64,000 bases of DNA from Mucilaginibacter gracilis (GTDB lineage: Bacteria > Bacteroidota > Bacteroidia > Sphingobacteriales > Sphingobacteriaceae), in the NCBI RefSeq assembly GCF_003633615.1, contig NZ_RBKU01000001.1, positions 4,154,001-4,218,000 on the forward strand, given 5' to 3'. The notes under the pieces are model-generated. The model saw only the letters and a program-made list of their open reading frames with translations, made no database searches and was not told the DNA's origin. The position numbers and the translations under genes were made by a program. Within the stretch, counting starts at the first letter, position 1. Every line of letters begins with the position of its first letter. Below are positions 53,241-61,863 of the stretch, piece after piece.

Positions 53241-53304
53241 GACCACTGACGTTTATTTATAACTTAGGCGATTACATCTTCCATTTTACCTTTAACATCT
53301 TCCA

Positions 53305-55089
53305 TCATAAAAATATTGGCCTATCTAATTTCATGGCTATGCGGTAGGCGGCATTCATTAGCCCAACGTGGCTGTATGCCTGCGGGAAATTGCCCCATTG
53401 GCTGCCGTCGTTTTCGTCAACATCTTCGCTAAAGAGGAGCAGGTGGTTGCTAAACTGCAACAAGTTCTCAAACTCGCGGATGGCATCTTCGGTTCGGCCC
53501 ACTGCGGCCAGGGCCTCAACGTACCAAAAGGCGCAAATTAAAAATGTGGTTTTAGGTTTGCCAAAGTCGTCTTTGTATAAATATCTGTAAAATAAGCCAT
53601 TACTGGCTTTTAGCTCTTTTTCCAATGCAATTAAATGGTCTTTGGCGCGGTCGCTTGCCGGGTCTAGGTAGTTCATCATTATCAGTTGCAGAGTGCTGGC
53701 ATCCAGGTTTTGGCTGCCAACGCTGTTGGTGTAAACCTTGCGTACCGGGTCGTAACAACTTTCAATGTGCGCTGCTGCTCTGTTTTTTAAGGTAACGGCG
53801 CGGGCCTCTAACTCCTGGTTGCCTATGGTTTTTGCCATTTTTTCGGCGGCAGATGCTCCTGCCCATTGAAACAGGTTGCTGTAGCAATGTATATTGGCAA
53901 AGTTGCGGAACTCCCAAATTCCGGCATCCTTTTCATCAATGGTTCTTTCAATTTTATAGAGCAGGTAGTCAATCCAGCGGGCACTGTCTTTACGTTCGCT
54001 GTACACAAAACGGTGATCGGTATAAAGCGGAAGTACCGAAATCATAACCTGGCCGTAAATATCATTTTGAATGTGCTCACTGGCCTGGTTACCAATGCGC
54101 ACCGGTTTGTTACCTAAATAACCATCCAGGTCATCCAAAACCTTCTCTTCAATGTTTTTTTGCCCGGTTATGCTGTACAAGGGCTGATACCTAAAATCTT
54201 CCGAAAAGGAAATATCGGTTACATAGGCAAAGTATTTCTCCATTTCCTCAAAATGGCCAATGTGGTTGAGGGCGGTAATAACATAGTAAGTATCGCGCAG
54301 CCAGCAATAGCGGTAATCCCAGTTGCGGGTGCTTCCCGGCGATTCGGGCAAACTTGTGGTACTGGCAGCTATAATGGCTCCGGTATCTTCAAACTGGTGT
54401 ATTTTAAGGGCCAGTGCCGAGCGTATAACATAAGGTTGATAAAACCCTGCAATAGACGAGTGTTTTATCCATATGCGCCAGTATTGTATGGTTTCGCGTA
54501 AAAAGCGGGTGCAAGTGCTTATCAGGGGAGCTTCTAACGGTTCGCCGTAGGTTAGCACCAGATATTTAACCTCGTTAAGCACAAATAACTGCTCATCAAA
54601 CACATAACTCACGGGTATATTGGTGGTGAGGCGTATCTTTTCTTCGCCGCCTAAAAACTGAATATGGTTGCTGCCACGGTTTACGGTTAGCCTGGTGGCA
54701 CCATAGTCCGACACGGGTTCGCACTTCACTTTAATGCGCGGCGATCCTTCTACAGGTTCAATCTGGCGTATCAGCATCAGTGGCTTATAATAGCGGTCGT
54801 GCTCGCGAAAGCGGGGAGCATAATCGGTAACTTTATATTTGGAACCATCGTGGCAGGTAATTTCGGTTATCAGTACATTGGTATTTTCCAGATAGTATTG
54901 GTTGGATGTAAAATCGCCTTCGGGTAAAATGGAAAATTCGCCACCTTTTTGCTTGTCCAGCAAGCCACCAAAAATAAAGGTGCTATCAAAGCGGGGCCAG
55001 CAAAGCCACTCAATATTGGTATTTTTATGTACATGCGCCAAATAACCGCAATTGCCAATAATGCCTGTTTGATAGGTGTGTTTTTCCAT
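53305..55089 (-). CDS. glycoside hydrolase family 15 protein
   Basis: 594 residues, cytosolic in appearance. N-terminal beta domain (IGNCGYLAHVHKNTNIEWL) and a GH15 (alpha/alpha)6 barrel with GSTRNWDYRYCWLRDTYYVI (catalytic acid region) and a C-terminal GNFPQAYSHVGLMNAAYRIA where the second catalytic Glu is usually found. The GH15 family includes glucoamylases and trehalases; the enzyme here would cleave alpha-glucosides such as trehalose or isomaltose. It is a single gene with a REP-like element and the peroxiredoxin promoter upstream. Confidence 0.87.
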   Translation of the reverse strand: MEKHTYQTGIIGNCGYLAHVHKNTNIEWLCWPRFDSTFIFGGLLDKQKGGEFSILPEGDFTSNQYYLENTNVLITEITCHDGSKYKVTDYAPRFREHDRYYKPLMLIRQIEPVEGSPRIKVKCEPVSDYGATRLTVNRGSNHIQFLGGEEKIRLTTNIPVSYVFDEQLFVLNEVKYLVLTYGEPLEAPLISTCTRFLRETIQYWRIWIKHSSIAGFYQPYVIRSALALKIHQFEDTGAIIAASTTSLPESPGSTRNWDYRYCWLRDTYYVITALNHIGHFEEMEKYFAYVTDISFSEDFRYQPLYSITGQKNIEEKVLDDLDGYLGNKPVRIGNQASEHIQNDIYGQVMISVLPLYTDHRFVYSERKDSARWIDYLLYKIERTIDEKDAGIWEFRNFANIHCYSNLFQWAGASAAEKMAKTIGNQELEARAVTLKNRAAAHIESCYDPVRKVYTNSVGSQNLDASTLQLIMMNYLDPASDRAKDHLIALEKELKASNGLFYRYLYKDDFGKPKTTFLICAFWYVEALAAVGRTEDAIREFENLLQFSNHLLLFSEDVDENDGSQWGNFPQAYSHVGLMNAAYRIAMKLDRPIFL

Positions 55090-55143
55090 AATGAATTGAT
55101 AACGGCGGAGGTGGTATAATGTTTAAAAAAGTATTAAAAAGGC

Positions 55144-55231
55144 TGTCGTTGCACGAAGCAACCGCACGCAGACAATTCGCCCGGTATAGCGGCTCGGCTT
55201 ATGTGCGATTGCTTCGTGCCTCGCAACGACA
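55144..55231. repeat. REP-like palindromic element (copy 2)
   Basis: The left arm TGTCGTTGCACGAAGCAA, continuing to CCGCAC, is the inverse of GTGCGATTGCTTCGTG...CGCAACGACA, except for a 5-nt gap (CGAGG) missing from the left arm. The element shares the GTCRTTGC...CACGAAGCAA core with copy 1 at 39627, so they belong to one family. Confidence 0.75.
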
Positions 55232-55290
55232 AGCAGCATTATCTTTACATTGGTATTAAAAATAAACTTGAAAATAAAAGAAATACCTTT

Positions 55291-55298
55291 TAGCTTTG
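55291..55298 (+). promoter_or_regulatory. promoter of the peroxiredoxin gene
   Basis: TAGCTTTG is preceded by TTG at 55268-55270, about 20 nt upstream, matching the phylum's promoter consensus. The start is predicted near 55305. Confidence 0.65.
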
Positions 55299-55342
55299 TG
55301 ATATTATCTATTAAATCTATAGACATTATAATTTAAAATATC

Positions 55343-55978
55343 ATGAGTTTACGATTAGGCGATACCGCACCAAATTTTACAGCACAAACCTCACAAGGTG
55401 AGATTAATTTTTATGATTATTTAGGCGATAGCTGGGGCGTGCTATTTTCGCACCCGGGCGATTATACGCCTGTTTGCACCACCGAATTGGGCAAAACTGC
55501 TGCACTTAAAGACGAATTTGCAAAACGCAATGTAAAAGTATTAGCACTGAGTGTTGATTCGGTAGAATCGCACCAGGGATGGATACAGGATATTAACGAA
55601 ACCCAGGGTGTAGAGGTTAACTTCCCGATAATTGCCGACCCGGACCGTAAAGTGTCCGAAGCTTACGATATGATACACCCCAATGCATCAGTTAATGCTA
55701 CTGTGCGCTCGTTGTTTATCATAGCACCCGATAAAACGGTTAAGCTTATCATCACCTATCCGGCATCAACCGGACGCAACTTTGTGGAGATACTACGCGT
55801 GATAGATTCGTTACAACTAACGGCCAATTACAGCGTAGCCACACCTGCCGATTGGAAGGAAGGCGAGGACGTTGTAGTAGTGCCGACTATTAAAACTGAA
55901 GACATTGCTGCCAGGTTCCCCAAGGGCTTTACTATAGTAAAACCATACTTGCGTACTACCCCTCAGCCAAATAAATAA
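55343..55978 (+). CDS. peroxiredoxin, Prx6-like (1-Cys type)
   Basis: 211 residues. The peroxidatic Cys45 is in GDYTPVCTTELGK, preceded by HPGD, with FPIIADPDRKVSEAYDM and a Prx6-type C-terminal arm (DWKEGEDVVVVPTI, YLRTTPQPNK). It reduces peroxides. In this subfamily a second Cys is often absent, as here. It has its own promoter (55291). Confidence 0.92.
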   Translation: MSLRLGDTAPNFTAQTSQGEINFYDYLGDSWGVLFSHPGDYTPVCTTELGKTAALKDEFAKRNVKVLALSVDSVESHQGWIQDINETQGVEVNFPIIADPDRKVSEAYDMIHPNASVNATVRSLFIIAPDKTVKLIITYPASTGRNFVEILRVIDSLQLTANYSVATPADWKEGEDVVVVPTIKTEDIAARFPKGFTIVKPYLRTTPQPNK

Positions 55979-56006
55979 TTTTTATTGCATTTTATTGTTA
56001 AATTTA

Positions 56007-56014
56007 TATCTTTG
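56007..56014 (+). promoter_or_regulatory. promoter of the cold-shock gene
   Basis: TATCTTTG is preceded by TTG at 55985-55987 with a 19-nt gap, an excellent consensus match. The predicted start near 56021 leaves a leader of about 104 nt, long enough for thermal regulation. Confidence 0.72.
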
Positions 56015-56124
56015 AATTTACAGGCTTAAAACATTGATACCCTTTCTGATAATAAAATACTTTTTCAGTTTGGTTTTATAATTTGGCCCATTTAATTTTT
56101 TTAATATTATTACTATTATTAATT

Positions 56125-56322
56125 ATGAAAACTGGAAAAGTAAAATGGTTTAACACTCAAAAGGGCTATGGTTTTATCGTTACTGATGACGGTAAAGATT
56201 TGTTTGTGCATTTTAAAGATGTACAAGGCGGCGTAAATGCTATTAAAGATAACGATAGCGTTGAATACGAAGTTGAAGAAGGCCGAAAAGGTTTACAAGC
56301 CGTAAATGTAAAAAAAGTATAA
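56125..56322 (+). CDS. cold-shock domain protein
   Basis: 65 residues from the ATG at 56125 (MKTGKVKWFNTQKGYGFIVT); an upstream TTG (56083) gives an odd hydrophobic start and is rejected. RNP1 KGYGFI and RNP2 LFVHF are intact. Binds single-stranded RNA and DNA, acting as an RNA chaperone. Slightly short but complete. The long leader is typical of csp mRNAs. A terminator follows at 56350. Confidence 0.93.
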   Translation: MKTGKVKWFNTQKGYGFIVTDDGKDLFVHFKDVQGGVNAIKDNDSVEYEVEEGRKGLQAVNVKKV

Positions 56323-56349
56323 AAGTATTATCAATCATAAAATGCAAGG

Positions 56350-56379
56350 CCCCCGGAATTAGCTTCCAGGGGTTTTTTT
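56350..56379 (+). terminator. terminator of the cold-shock gene
   Basis: CCCC (56350-56353) pairs with GGGG (56369-56372), then a C-A mismatch, then GGAA with TTCC, followed by seven T. Confidence 0.85.
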
Positions 56380-56431
56380 GTGCTGGTTATTTTGCTTAGT
56401 TTGGCTATTTTAGCCCTACCAAAACTTAATT

Positions 56432-57658
56432 ATGAAGAGTACCGATACATCTAAAAATGTAATATTCCTGGTTATAGTGGCCGCGTTGGGCTATTTTGTT
56501 GATATATACGATTTGCTCATCTTCGCTATTTTACGCGTTGCCAGCCTTAAAGATATTGGTGTACCTGCTGCCGAGATAACCGATAAGGGCCTTTTTATTA
56601 TGAATATGCAGATGGGCGGTTTACTGGTTGGTGGTATTTTTTGGGGTATTATTGGCGATAAATTTGGCCGCATCCGGGTGCTATTTGGTTCTATTCTGTT
56701 GTACTCGCTGGCTAACTTTGCCAACGGTTTCGTTCACGATGTTAATACGTATGCCATAATAAGGCTTATAGCGGGCATAGGCCTTGCCGGCGAACTTGGC
56801 GCGGGCATAACCCTGGTTAGCGAAACTATGAGTAAAGAAAACCGTGGTTACGGCACCATGATGGTTGCCGTTATAGGCTTATTTGGTGCTGTTGCCGCCG
56901 CTATTGTAGCCAAGCATTATGCGTGGCAAACTGCTTACTTTGTAGGGGCGGGCTTAGGTGTTTTACTGTTGCTGTTAAGGTTAGGCACATTTGAATCGGG
57001 CATGTATAAGGATGTTGCGGCAAAAAATTCGGTTGCGAAAGGTGACATCGGTATGCTGTTTAACAACGGGAAACGTTTTTGGCGATACTTATGCTGCATT
57101 TTAATAGGTACACCGCTATGGTTTGTTGTTGGTATATTGGTAACACTGTCTCCAGAATTTGGTAGAGTACTAGGTGCTACTACGCCGTTAAGTGCCGGTA
57201 CAGGCATTATGTACACCTACATAGGTATATCTATAGGGGATATTTTTGCCGGGTTTTTATCGCAAATTACCAAATCGCGAAAAATAACAGTGCTGGTGTT
57301 TCTTATCTTATCGGTAGTGAGTGCATTTTGCTATCTGGGCACTACAGGCATTACGCCGGATAGTTTTATATGGCTTTGTTTGTTTATGGGCACGTCTGTA
57401 GGTTATTGGGCAACTTTTGTAACCATTGCTTCCGAGCAGTTTGGCACCAATATCCGGTCAACGGTAACTACTACGGTGCCTAACTTTGTGCGTGGCTCGT
57501 TAATACCAATAACCATCATATTTCAGGCACTAACAAAACACTATGGGCTGCTTAAAAGCGGCTATGTTATGATGATAGCCTTAACCTTAATAGCACTTTT
57601 TGCATTGAGCCAGCTAAAAGAAAGCTTTGGCAAGGATCTGGATTATTTAGAACAATAA
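56432..57658 (+). CDS. MFS transporter
   Basis: 408 residues, twelve-helix type. The loop 2-3 motif is GIIGDKFGRIRVLFG, with LIAGIGLAGELGAGITLVSE in helix 4 and ENRGYGTMMV following; the second half has GTPLWFVVGILVT. The pattern resembles metabolite:H+ symporters for organic acids or sugars. Substrate unknown. It is downstream of the csp terminator and has no operon partners. Confidence 0.9.
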   Translation: MKSTDTSKNVIFLVIVAALGYFVDIYDLLIFAILRVASLKDIGVPAAEITDKGLFIMNMQMGGLLVGGIFWGIIGDKFGRIRVLFGSILLYSLANFANGFVHDVNTYAIIRLIAGIGLAGELGAGITLVSETMSKENRGYGTMMVAVIGLFGAVAAAIVAKHYAWQTAYFVGAGLGVLLLLLRLGTFESGMYKDVAAKNSVAKGDIGMLFNNGKRFWRYLCCILIGTPLWFVVGILVTLSPEFGRVLGATTPLSAGTGIMYTYIGISIGDIFAGFLSQITKSRKITVLVFLILSVVSAFCYLGTTGITPDSFIWLCLFMGTSVGYWATFVTIASEQFGTNIRSTVTTTVPNFVRGSLIPITIIFQALTKHYGLLKSGYVMMIALTLIALFALSQLKESFGKDLDYLEQ

Positions 57659-57823
57659 AATACTGTTTTAGAAGCCAGAATTAGAGGCTGTTTAACAAAT
57701 TTTTGTGCCCTCTGCTTCCTCTGCGGTTAGTTTTCACCACAGAGGACACGGAGATTGAGAACACAAAGATTCACAGAGCCAAATTATATTTAAACCAGTG
57801 TTTAGCGGGTGTTGTTGCACTTG
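57659..57823. repeat. intergenic tract with degenerate inverted repeat
   Basis: A 12-nt TCCTCTGCGGTT is the near inverse of CACCACAGAGGA about 5 nt downstream (57718-57747), with CACGGAG and AACACAAAG tracts after it. It resembles a decayed dispersed repeat. No gene is visible in the remaining bases. Confidence 0.4.
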
Positions 57824-58006
57824 CTAACGCTGCACAATAAAAATATCTTTGTGGGCTGCAGCATAATTATCAGGTTTCAAAATGCTTATGCCGGGAGTAA
57901 ACCCAATGCCCAGGGTACGTATGTAGTTTAAATAAACTATACTGAAGTGGAACGAACTGCCTAATACCAGTACCACAATTAATGCGCCTATTAATGCCTT
58001 TTTCAT
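57824..58006 (-). CDS. small membrane or secreted protein
   Basis: 60 residues starting MKKALIGALIVVLVLGSSFH, a single hydrophobic helix or signal, then a short polar tail (LGIGFTPGISILKPDNY). No family recognised. It begins 11 bp after the GIN-domain gene's stop, as the last gene of the leftward operon, which supports it being real. Confidence 0.62.
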   Translation of the reverse strand: MKKALIGALIVVLVLGSSFHFSIVYLNYIRTLGIGFTPGISILKPDNYAAAHKDIFIVQR

Positions 58007-58017
58007 GGTTTGGGTAA

Positions 58018-58749
58018 TTAATTTTTGTTTAAGCTTTTGGTGGCAACGCCGGTAAACGAAACCTCGGCACTATCGGCAAAGTGATATTTAAGCTGGGGTA
58101 TATTAATGTTTTCTACCTCTAATCGCCCTTTTTGGCGCACCTGTAAATTTGATTTTTGAATAGTATTACTTTGCTCAATACTTAGCGAAGACGCTGCGCC
58201 GGGTGTAAAACCTAAAATAGCGTTTAACGAACCTAATTTATTGCCCACCAAACCTATACTACTGGCGTTATCGGCTTCAATCAATAAACTGTCTTGTTTA
58301 AAGCCTTTAACGGTTATGTGCCTATCGTCGTTGTTGCTATTTAGGTTGTTATGCGTAATTAGCTTTCCCTCATCGGTAAAAAAGGCTTTGGCTTTAACCG
58401 ATACCAACGCAGGGCATTCTATAATGATACTACCGCCATTTTTATTGTCGTCTTTTAAATAAACAACGTTAACTATAAGGCGTTTACCTTGCTGGGTAAT
58501 TTTAACCACATTGCCCGACCATTTAGACACATATACCTTGCCCTGGCCGGGGACAATGGATACATCTAACTGGCTTGCTGCGTTAATCTCTACTTCGTTA
58601 AAGTAATTAACGTTTTTAGGATGATAGTTACGATAAGGGTTTTTAAAATTGCCGGTTAAAAATTCGGCCCGCAGGGCACTGTTATAAATACCAAGTGATA
58701 TCACGAAAATTATAAGGGCACTTAATAATAGTTTGTTACTTGTTTTCAT
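58018..58749 (-). CDS. GIN-domain (DUF2807-like) surface or secreted protein
   Basis: 243 residues from the ATG at 58749 (MKTSNKLLLSALIIFVISLG), preferred to one 39 nt upstream. An N-terminal membrane helix or signal is followed by a repetitive beta-strand body (QLDVSIVPGQGKVYVSKWSG, VEADNASSIGLVGNKLG-like turns) typical of GIN-domain proteins. Function unknown. It lies 1 bp after the GntR gene. Confidence 0.68.
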   Translation of the reverse strand: MKTSNKLLLSALIIFVISLGIYNSALRAEFLTGNFKNPYRNYHPKNVNYFNEVEINAASQLDVSIVPGQGKVYVSKWSGNVVKITQQGKRLIVNVVYLKDDNKNGGSIIIECPALVSVKAKAFFTDEGKLITHNNLNSNNDDRHITVKGFKQDSLLIEADNASSIGLVGNKLGSLNAILGFTPGAASSLSIEQSNTIQKSNLQVRQKGRLEVENINIPQLKYHFADSAEVSFTGVATKSLNKN

Positions 58750-58750
58750 G

Positions 58751-59128
58751 TTATTCTGTTTTAAAGTTTTCTGTTTTAAATTTTTCATAGCGCGCCTGCA
58801 AATCGTCGAGCGTTATATCCAATAAAAATATATTTCTAAAAAAATCGGGCAAATCCTGTTGTAAAAAGCGCTCTTTGCGGTAAAGCTTTACTTTTTTAAT
58901 TCCTTCGGTTTCTACAAAAAAGCCTATGCCGCGTTTGTTAAATATCACTTCCTGGCTTTGCAAAAATTCGTAAGTGCGCATTACTGTATTGGGGTTAACC
59001 TGCAGCTCAACCGAAAGATCTCTAACGGAAGGTATTTTTTCGCCCTGCGCCCACACCCCGCGCAATATTTTTTCGCTCACATAGGCTGCAATTTGCAGGT
59101 ATATGGCTTCGTTGTTTCTAAATTCCAT
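58751..59128 (-). CDS. GntR-family (YtrA-like) transcriptional regulator
   Basis: 125 residues. A winged helix-turn-helix at about 5-70 (IYLQIAAYVSEKILRGVWAQ, IPSVRDLSVELQVNPNTVMR, FLQSQEVIFNKRGIGFFV) is followed by a short C-terminal arm with no effector domain, as in the YtrA subfamily, which usually controls ABC-transporter operons. It is likely the repressor of this operon, through the palindrome at 60776-60799. Confidence 0.92.
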   Translation of the reverse strand: MEFRNNEAIYLQIAAYVSEKILRGVWAQGEKIPSVRDLSVELQVNPNTVMRTYEFLQSQEVIFNKRGIGFFVETEGIKKVKLYRKERFLQQDLPDFFRNIFLLDITLDDLQARYEKFKTENFKTE

Positions 59129-59147
59129 CTTCTAAATCCCTCGCTCG

Positions 59148-59924
59148 TTAAACTTGTTTTTCTTTAAGCCTGAAGTATGATGCGGCCCACAATATAGCTG
59201 ATAGTACCATGAACAAAATGATGGTCCATTTAAAGTACATATCACCCATTTCTAAATTATAAAACTGGTTATTCTGATTAAATGATAAGCCACCGAAAGG
59301 TGGGTTTCCGGATATTTTAACACCCATTACCGCTTCTAAAACCTGGTCGTTTAAAACCCACAATATTAAACCGATAATAAAAAGGGAGGATGCGGTTTTG
59401 ATGAAGTGCATTTTTTTGAAATAAATGGCACCATATAATGTAATGGCATGTAGGATGATGTATCCCGGAAATACAAAATACACTTTTTGATCGGCAGAGA
59501 ATAGATCCAAATAATGTACCGAACCTGCCGGCCAGTTACCCATGATAGAAATGATGAATAATAAAGCATAAAACAAAGCTGTAAACAGGATTTGGAAAAT
59601 TAAGTAGGAGTATACCCACCCTACCATATATTTTTCAAATATTGATGCCGGCAATGTAAGTGTGGCAATGGTTTTGCGCTTATCGCCCAGGTTATTAAAT
59701 ACGTTACTGGTAAAAATGGTGCCTGATAACAAAAGACACACTATATAATTTATCATTTGATTACCTATGCTAACAGGCATTTTGCTTTTGAACACTGATG
59801 AACCAAAAGATATGGCTAACAACCCAAACAATACACCGAGCGACATTAAATAGCCTTTATAATGCTCTATTGTATGCTTTTTAAACAGTATTGCAAAACG
59901 TTTTAAACTGAATATGTTGTTCAT
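59148..59924 (-). CDS. ABC-transporter permease-like membrane protein
   Basis: 258 residues, about six membrane helices, starting MNNIFSLKRFAILFKKHTIE. It is intact and overlaps the ATPase gene by four bases. The pairing with ATPase and YtrA-type regulator suggests a permease of a small exporter or lantibiotic-type system; substrate unknown. With the ATPase broken, it may be inactive unless another ATPase substitutes. Confidence 0.78.
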   Translation of the reverse strand: MNNIFSLKRFAILFKKHTIEHYKGYLMSLGVLFGLLAISFGSSVFKSKMPVSIGNQMINYIVCLLLSGTIFTSNVFNNLGDKRKTIATLTLPASIFEKYMVGWVYSYLIFQILFTALFYALLFIISIMGNWPAGSVHYLDLFSADQKVYFVFPGYIILHAITLYGAIYFKKMHFIKTASSLFIIGLILWVLNDQVLEAVMGVKISGNPPFGGLSFNQNNQFYNLEMGDMYFKWTIILFMVLSAILWAASYFRLKEKQV

Positions 59925-60763
59925 ACGGTTGTAGTATTTAAAAGGTTAATTAAAGGTTTGTTATTGCTAATAATGGCATTAAATAAAAGTTCCATATCAA
60001 CTTTACTGTAAAGGCCGTTGGTATTATTTAAAATGGCGTTTTTGCCGCGCATGGTTTCTTCCTCATATAAGGCGATTTGGCTGTCGTGGGCATCAAGCGT
60101 GGTGAAATACAGCTTTTCGGAAATTGTATCTAAGGTTTGGTTCACTACTATTTCCCTGTTGTGCAAAACCACTAAAGTATCTATCAGGCTATCCAGGTCA
60201 CGCACCTGGTGGGTTGATATGATAATGCAGCGTTCTTCGGTTAAAACCGAAGCAATAATTTTACGAAACTGTACTTTGGAAGGGATGTCGAGCCCGTTTG
60301 TTGGCTCGTCCATTACCAGCAGGCTTGTATTGGTAGCCAGCCCAAAGGCTATCATTACCTTTTTTTACTGGCCGAAGGATAGTTTATCTAAAACCGATTC
60401 GCGCGGAACATCAAACTCGCTTAGGTAAGTGTAAAATTGTTCTTCGCTAAAAAGCGGATAAAAACTCCCCGTATCTTTTACAAACCTTGCAGCCGTTACC
60501 GGAGGCACGTATAATTCTTCGGGAATAAAATACATGTCTTGTAAAAAGCTTACGTCTCTGTCGGCACTATTTAAACCGTTAACTGCACATACGCCGCTTT
60601 GGGGGTATACCAGGCCCGTTAGGTTATGTAACAGGGTTGATTTGCCCGCGCCGTTTTTGCCCAATAAACCCTAAATGTGCCCTTTAGCCAAATTTAGGGT
60701 AAGGTTTTTAAAAAGTAATGCCTTTTTTGAGTAGCCAAAATTTAGATTGTTGATTTGTATCAT
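59921..60763 (-). pseudogene. ABC-transporter ATPase with two in-frame stop codons
   Basis: Reading from the ATG at 60763 (MIQINNLNFGYSKKALLFKN) the frame has TAG at codon 31 (60673-60671), in GHI*GLLGKNGAGKST, where Tyr is expected, and TAA at codon 133 (60367-60365), in LDKLSFGQ*KKVMIAFGL, where Lys is expected. The frame is otherwise open to the stop at 59921, with Walker A (GKNGAGKST), signature (LSFGQ) and Walker B (LLVMDEPTNGLD) all preserved. Two independent nonsense changes with no frameshift point to a young pseudogene, or less likely stop-codon readthrough or sequence error. Confidence 0.9.
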
Positions 60764-60775
60764 ACTCGATTGTTT

Positions 60776-60799
60776 AGTGTATTAGTTAAATAGTACACT
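60776..60799. promoter_or_regulatory. palindromic operator, probably for the GntR regulator
   Basis: A 24-bp dyad with arms AGTGTATTAGTT / AAATAGTACACT matches at 10 of 12 positions. It lies between the minus-strand -7 box (60808-60801) and the ATPase start, covering the predicted transcription start, the usual place for repression by a YtrA-type protein. Confidence 0.65.
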
Positions 60800-60800
60800 A

Positions 60801-60808
60801 CAAAAGTA
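60801..60808 (-). promoter_or_regulatory. -7 element for the ABC/GntR operon
   Basis: The minus-strand reading TACTTTTG (complement CAAAAGTA at 60801-60808) matches TAnnTTTG. It predicts a start near 60794 inside the operator. Confidence 0.65.
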
Positions 60809-60865
60809 TATAAGAAAATCAGATTTGCAAATAATATTTGAAATTTGCCGACTTAAATTTTTAGT

Positions 60866-60873
60866 TACTTTTG
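60866..60873 (+). promoter_or_regulatory. -7 promoter element for hemF
   Basis: TACTTTTG fits TAnnTTTG and would start transcription near 60880, about 58 nt before hemF. Confidence 0.55.
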
Positions 60874-60937
60874 TTGATACACAATAACAGCCCTGTAACT
60901 GTTGAGCAGAACTGTGCCAAACACCCAAAATTGACCC

Positions 60938-61846
60938 ATGATAACCAAGGAAGAAATAGCCGCCGAGTACCAAAAAATTCAGGATGAGATATGTGCCGGA
61001 CTTGAGCAGTTAGACGGTAAATGCCTTTTTGTGGAAGAGCACTGGCACAGGGATGGTGGCGGCGGCGGGCGCACTCGTGTAATTGAAAACGGCAATGTGC
61101 TTGAGAAGGGTGGGGTTAATTTTTCGGCGGTTGATGGGCTATTGCCCGAAACCATTAAGAATGCACTTAAAGTTGACCAGAACGACTTTTTTGCTACCGG
61201 GGTATCCATAGTTATCCATCCCAATCACCCATTAATACCCATCATCCACATGAATATTAGGTATTTTGAAATGCCGTCGGCAAATGGCAAGGAGCCGGTG
61301 CGCTGGTTTGGTGGTGGGATAGACCTTACGCCGCATTACGTTTTTGAAGATGATGCCCGTTTTTTTCATCAATACCTAAAATCGGTTTGCGATAGCTTTG
61401 GTGCCGATTTTTACACGCGTTTTAAAAAATGGGCCGACGATTATTTTTTCATCAAGCACCGCAATGAAACACGCGGCGTGGGCGGTATATTTTACGACCG
61501 TATTACGGCAACCGATGAGCATACGTGGGATGATATTTTTGAATTTTCGAAGGCCGTAGGGCGGTCGTTTTTACCTATTTATACCGAGATAGTTAACCGC
61601 AACCGAAACAGCCAATACACCGAAGCCCAGCAGGAATGGCAATACCAGCGCCGTAGCCGCTATGCCGAGTTTAACCTGGTTTACGATGCTGGAACCAAGT
61701 TTGGTTTGGAAACCAATGGCCGTATTGAATCTATCCTGATGAGTTTACCGCCGCAAGCCCGGTGGATATATAATTACCAGCCGCAACCCGGTTCGGAAGA
61801 AGAAAAAACTTTGGGCTTGTTAAAAAAAGGCATTAACTGGGCTTAA
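60938..61846 (+). CDS. hemF: oxygen-dependent coproporphyrinogen-III oxidase
   Basis: 302 residues, full length. Family blocks include HRDGGGGGRTRVI, GVSIVIHPNHPLIPIIHMNI, RWFGGGIDLTPHYVF, FIKHRNETRGVGGIFYDRI, and RYAEFNLVYDAGTKFGLETN. It oxidatively decarboxylates coproporphyrinogen III with O2 in haem synthesis, which implies an aerobic route is used. There is no upstream overlap. It is followed 17 bp later by a small secreted protein. Confidence 0.97.
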   Translation: MITKEEIAAEYQKIQDEICAGLEQLDGKCLFVEEHWHRDGGGGGRTRVIENGNVLEKGGVNFSAVDGLLPETIKNALKVDQNDFFATGVSIVIHPNHPLIPIIHMNIRYFEMPSANGKEPVRWFGGGIDLTPHYVFEDDARFFHQYLKSVCDSFGADFYTRFKKWADDYFFIKHRNETRGVGGIFYDRITATDEHTWDDIFEFSKAVGRSFLPIYTEIVNRNRNSQYTEAQQEWQYQRRSRYAEFNLVYDAGTKFGLETNGRIESILMSLPPQARWIYNYQPQPGSEEEKTLGLLKKGINWA

Positions 61847-61863
61847 ACCTATTGGAATTGAAA

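Noticed and set aside
60365..60664. A separate 99-residue ATP-binding protein
   Set aside because: It begins at a TTG within the Walker A loop and ends at the nonsense codon; it is a fragment of the broken ATPase, not a gene.
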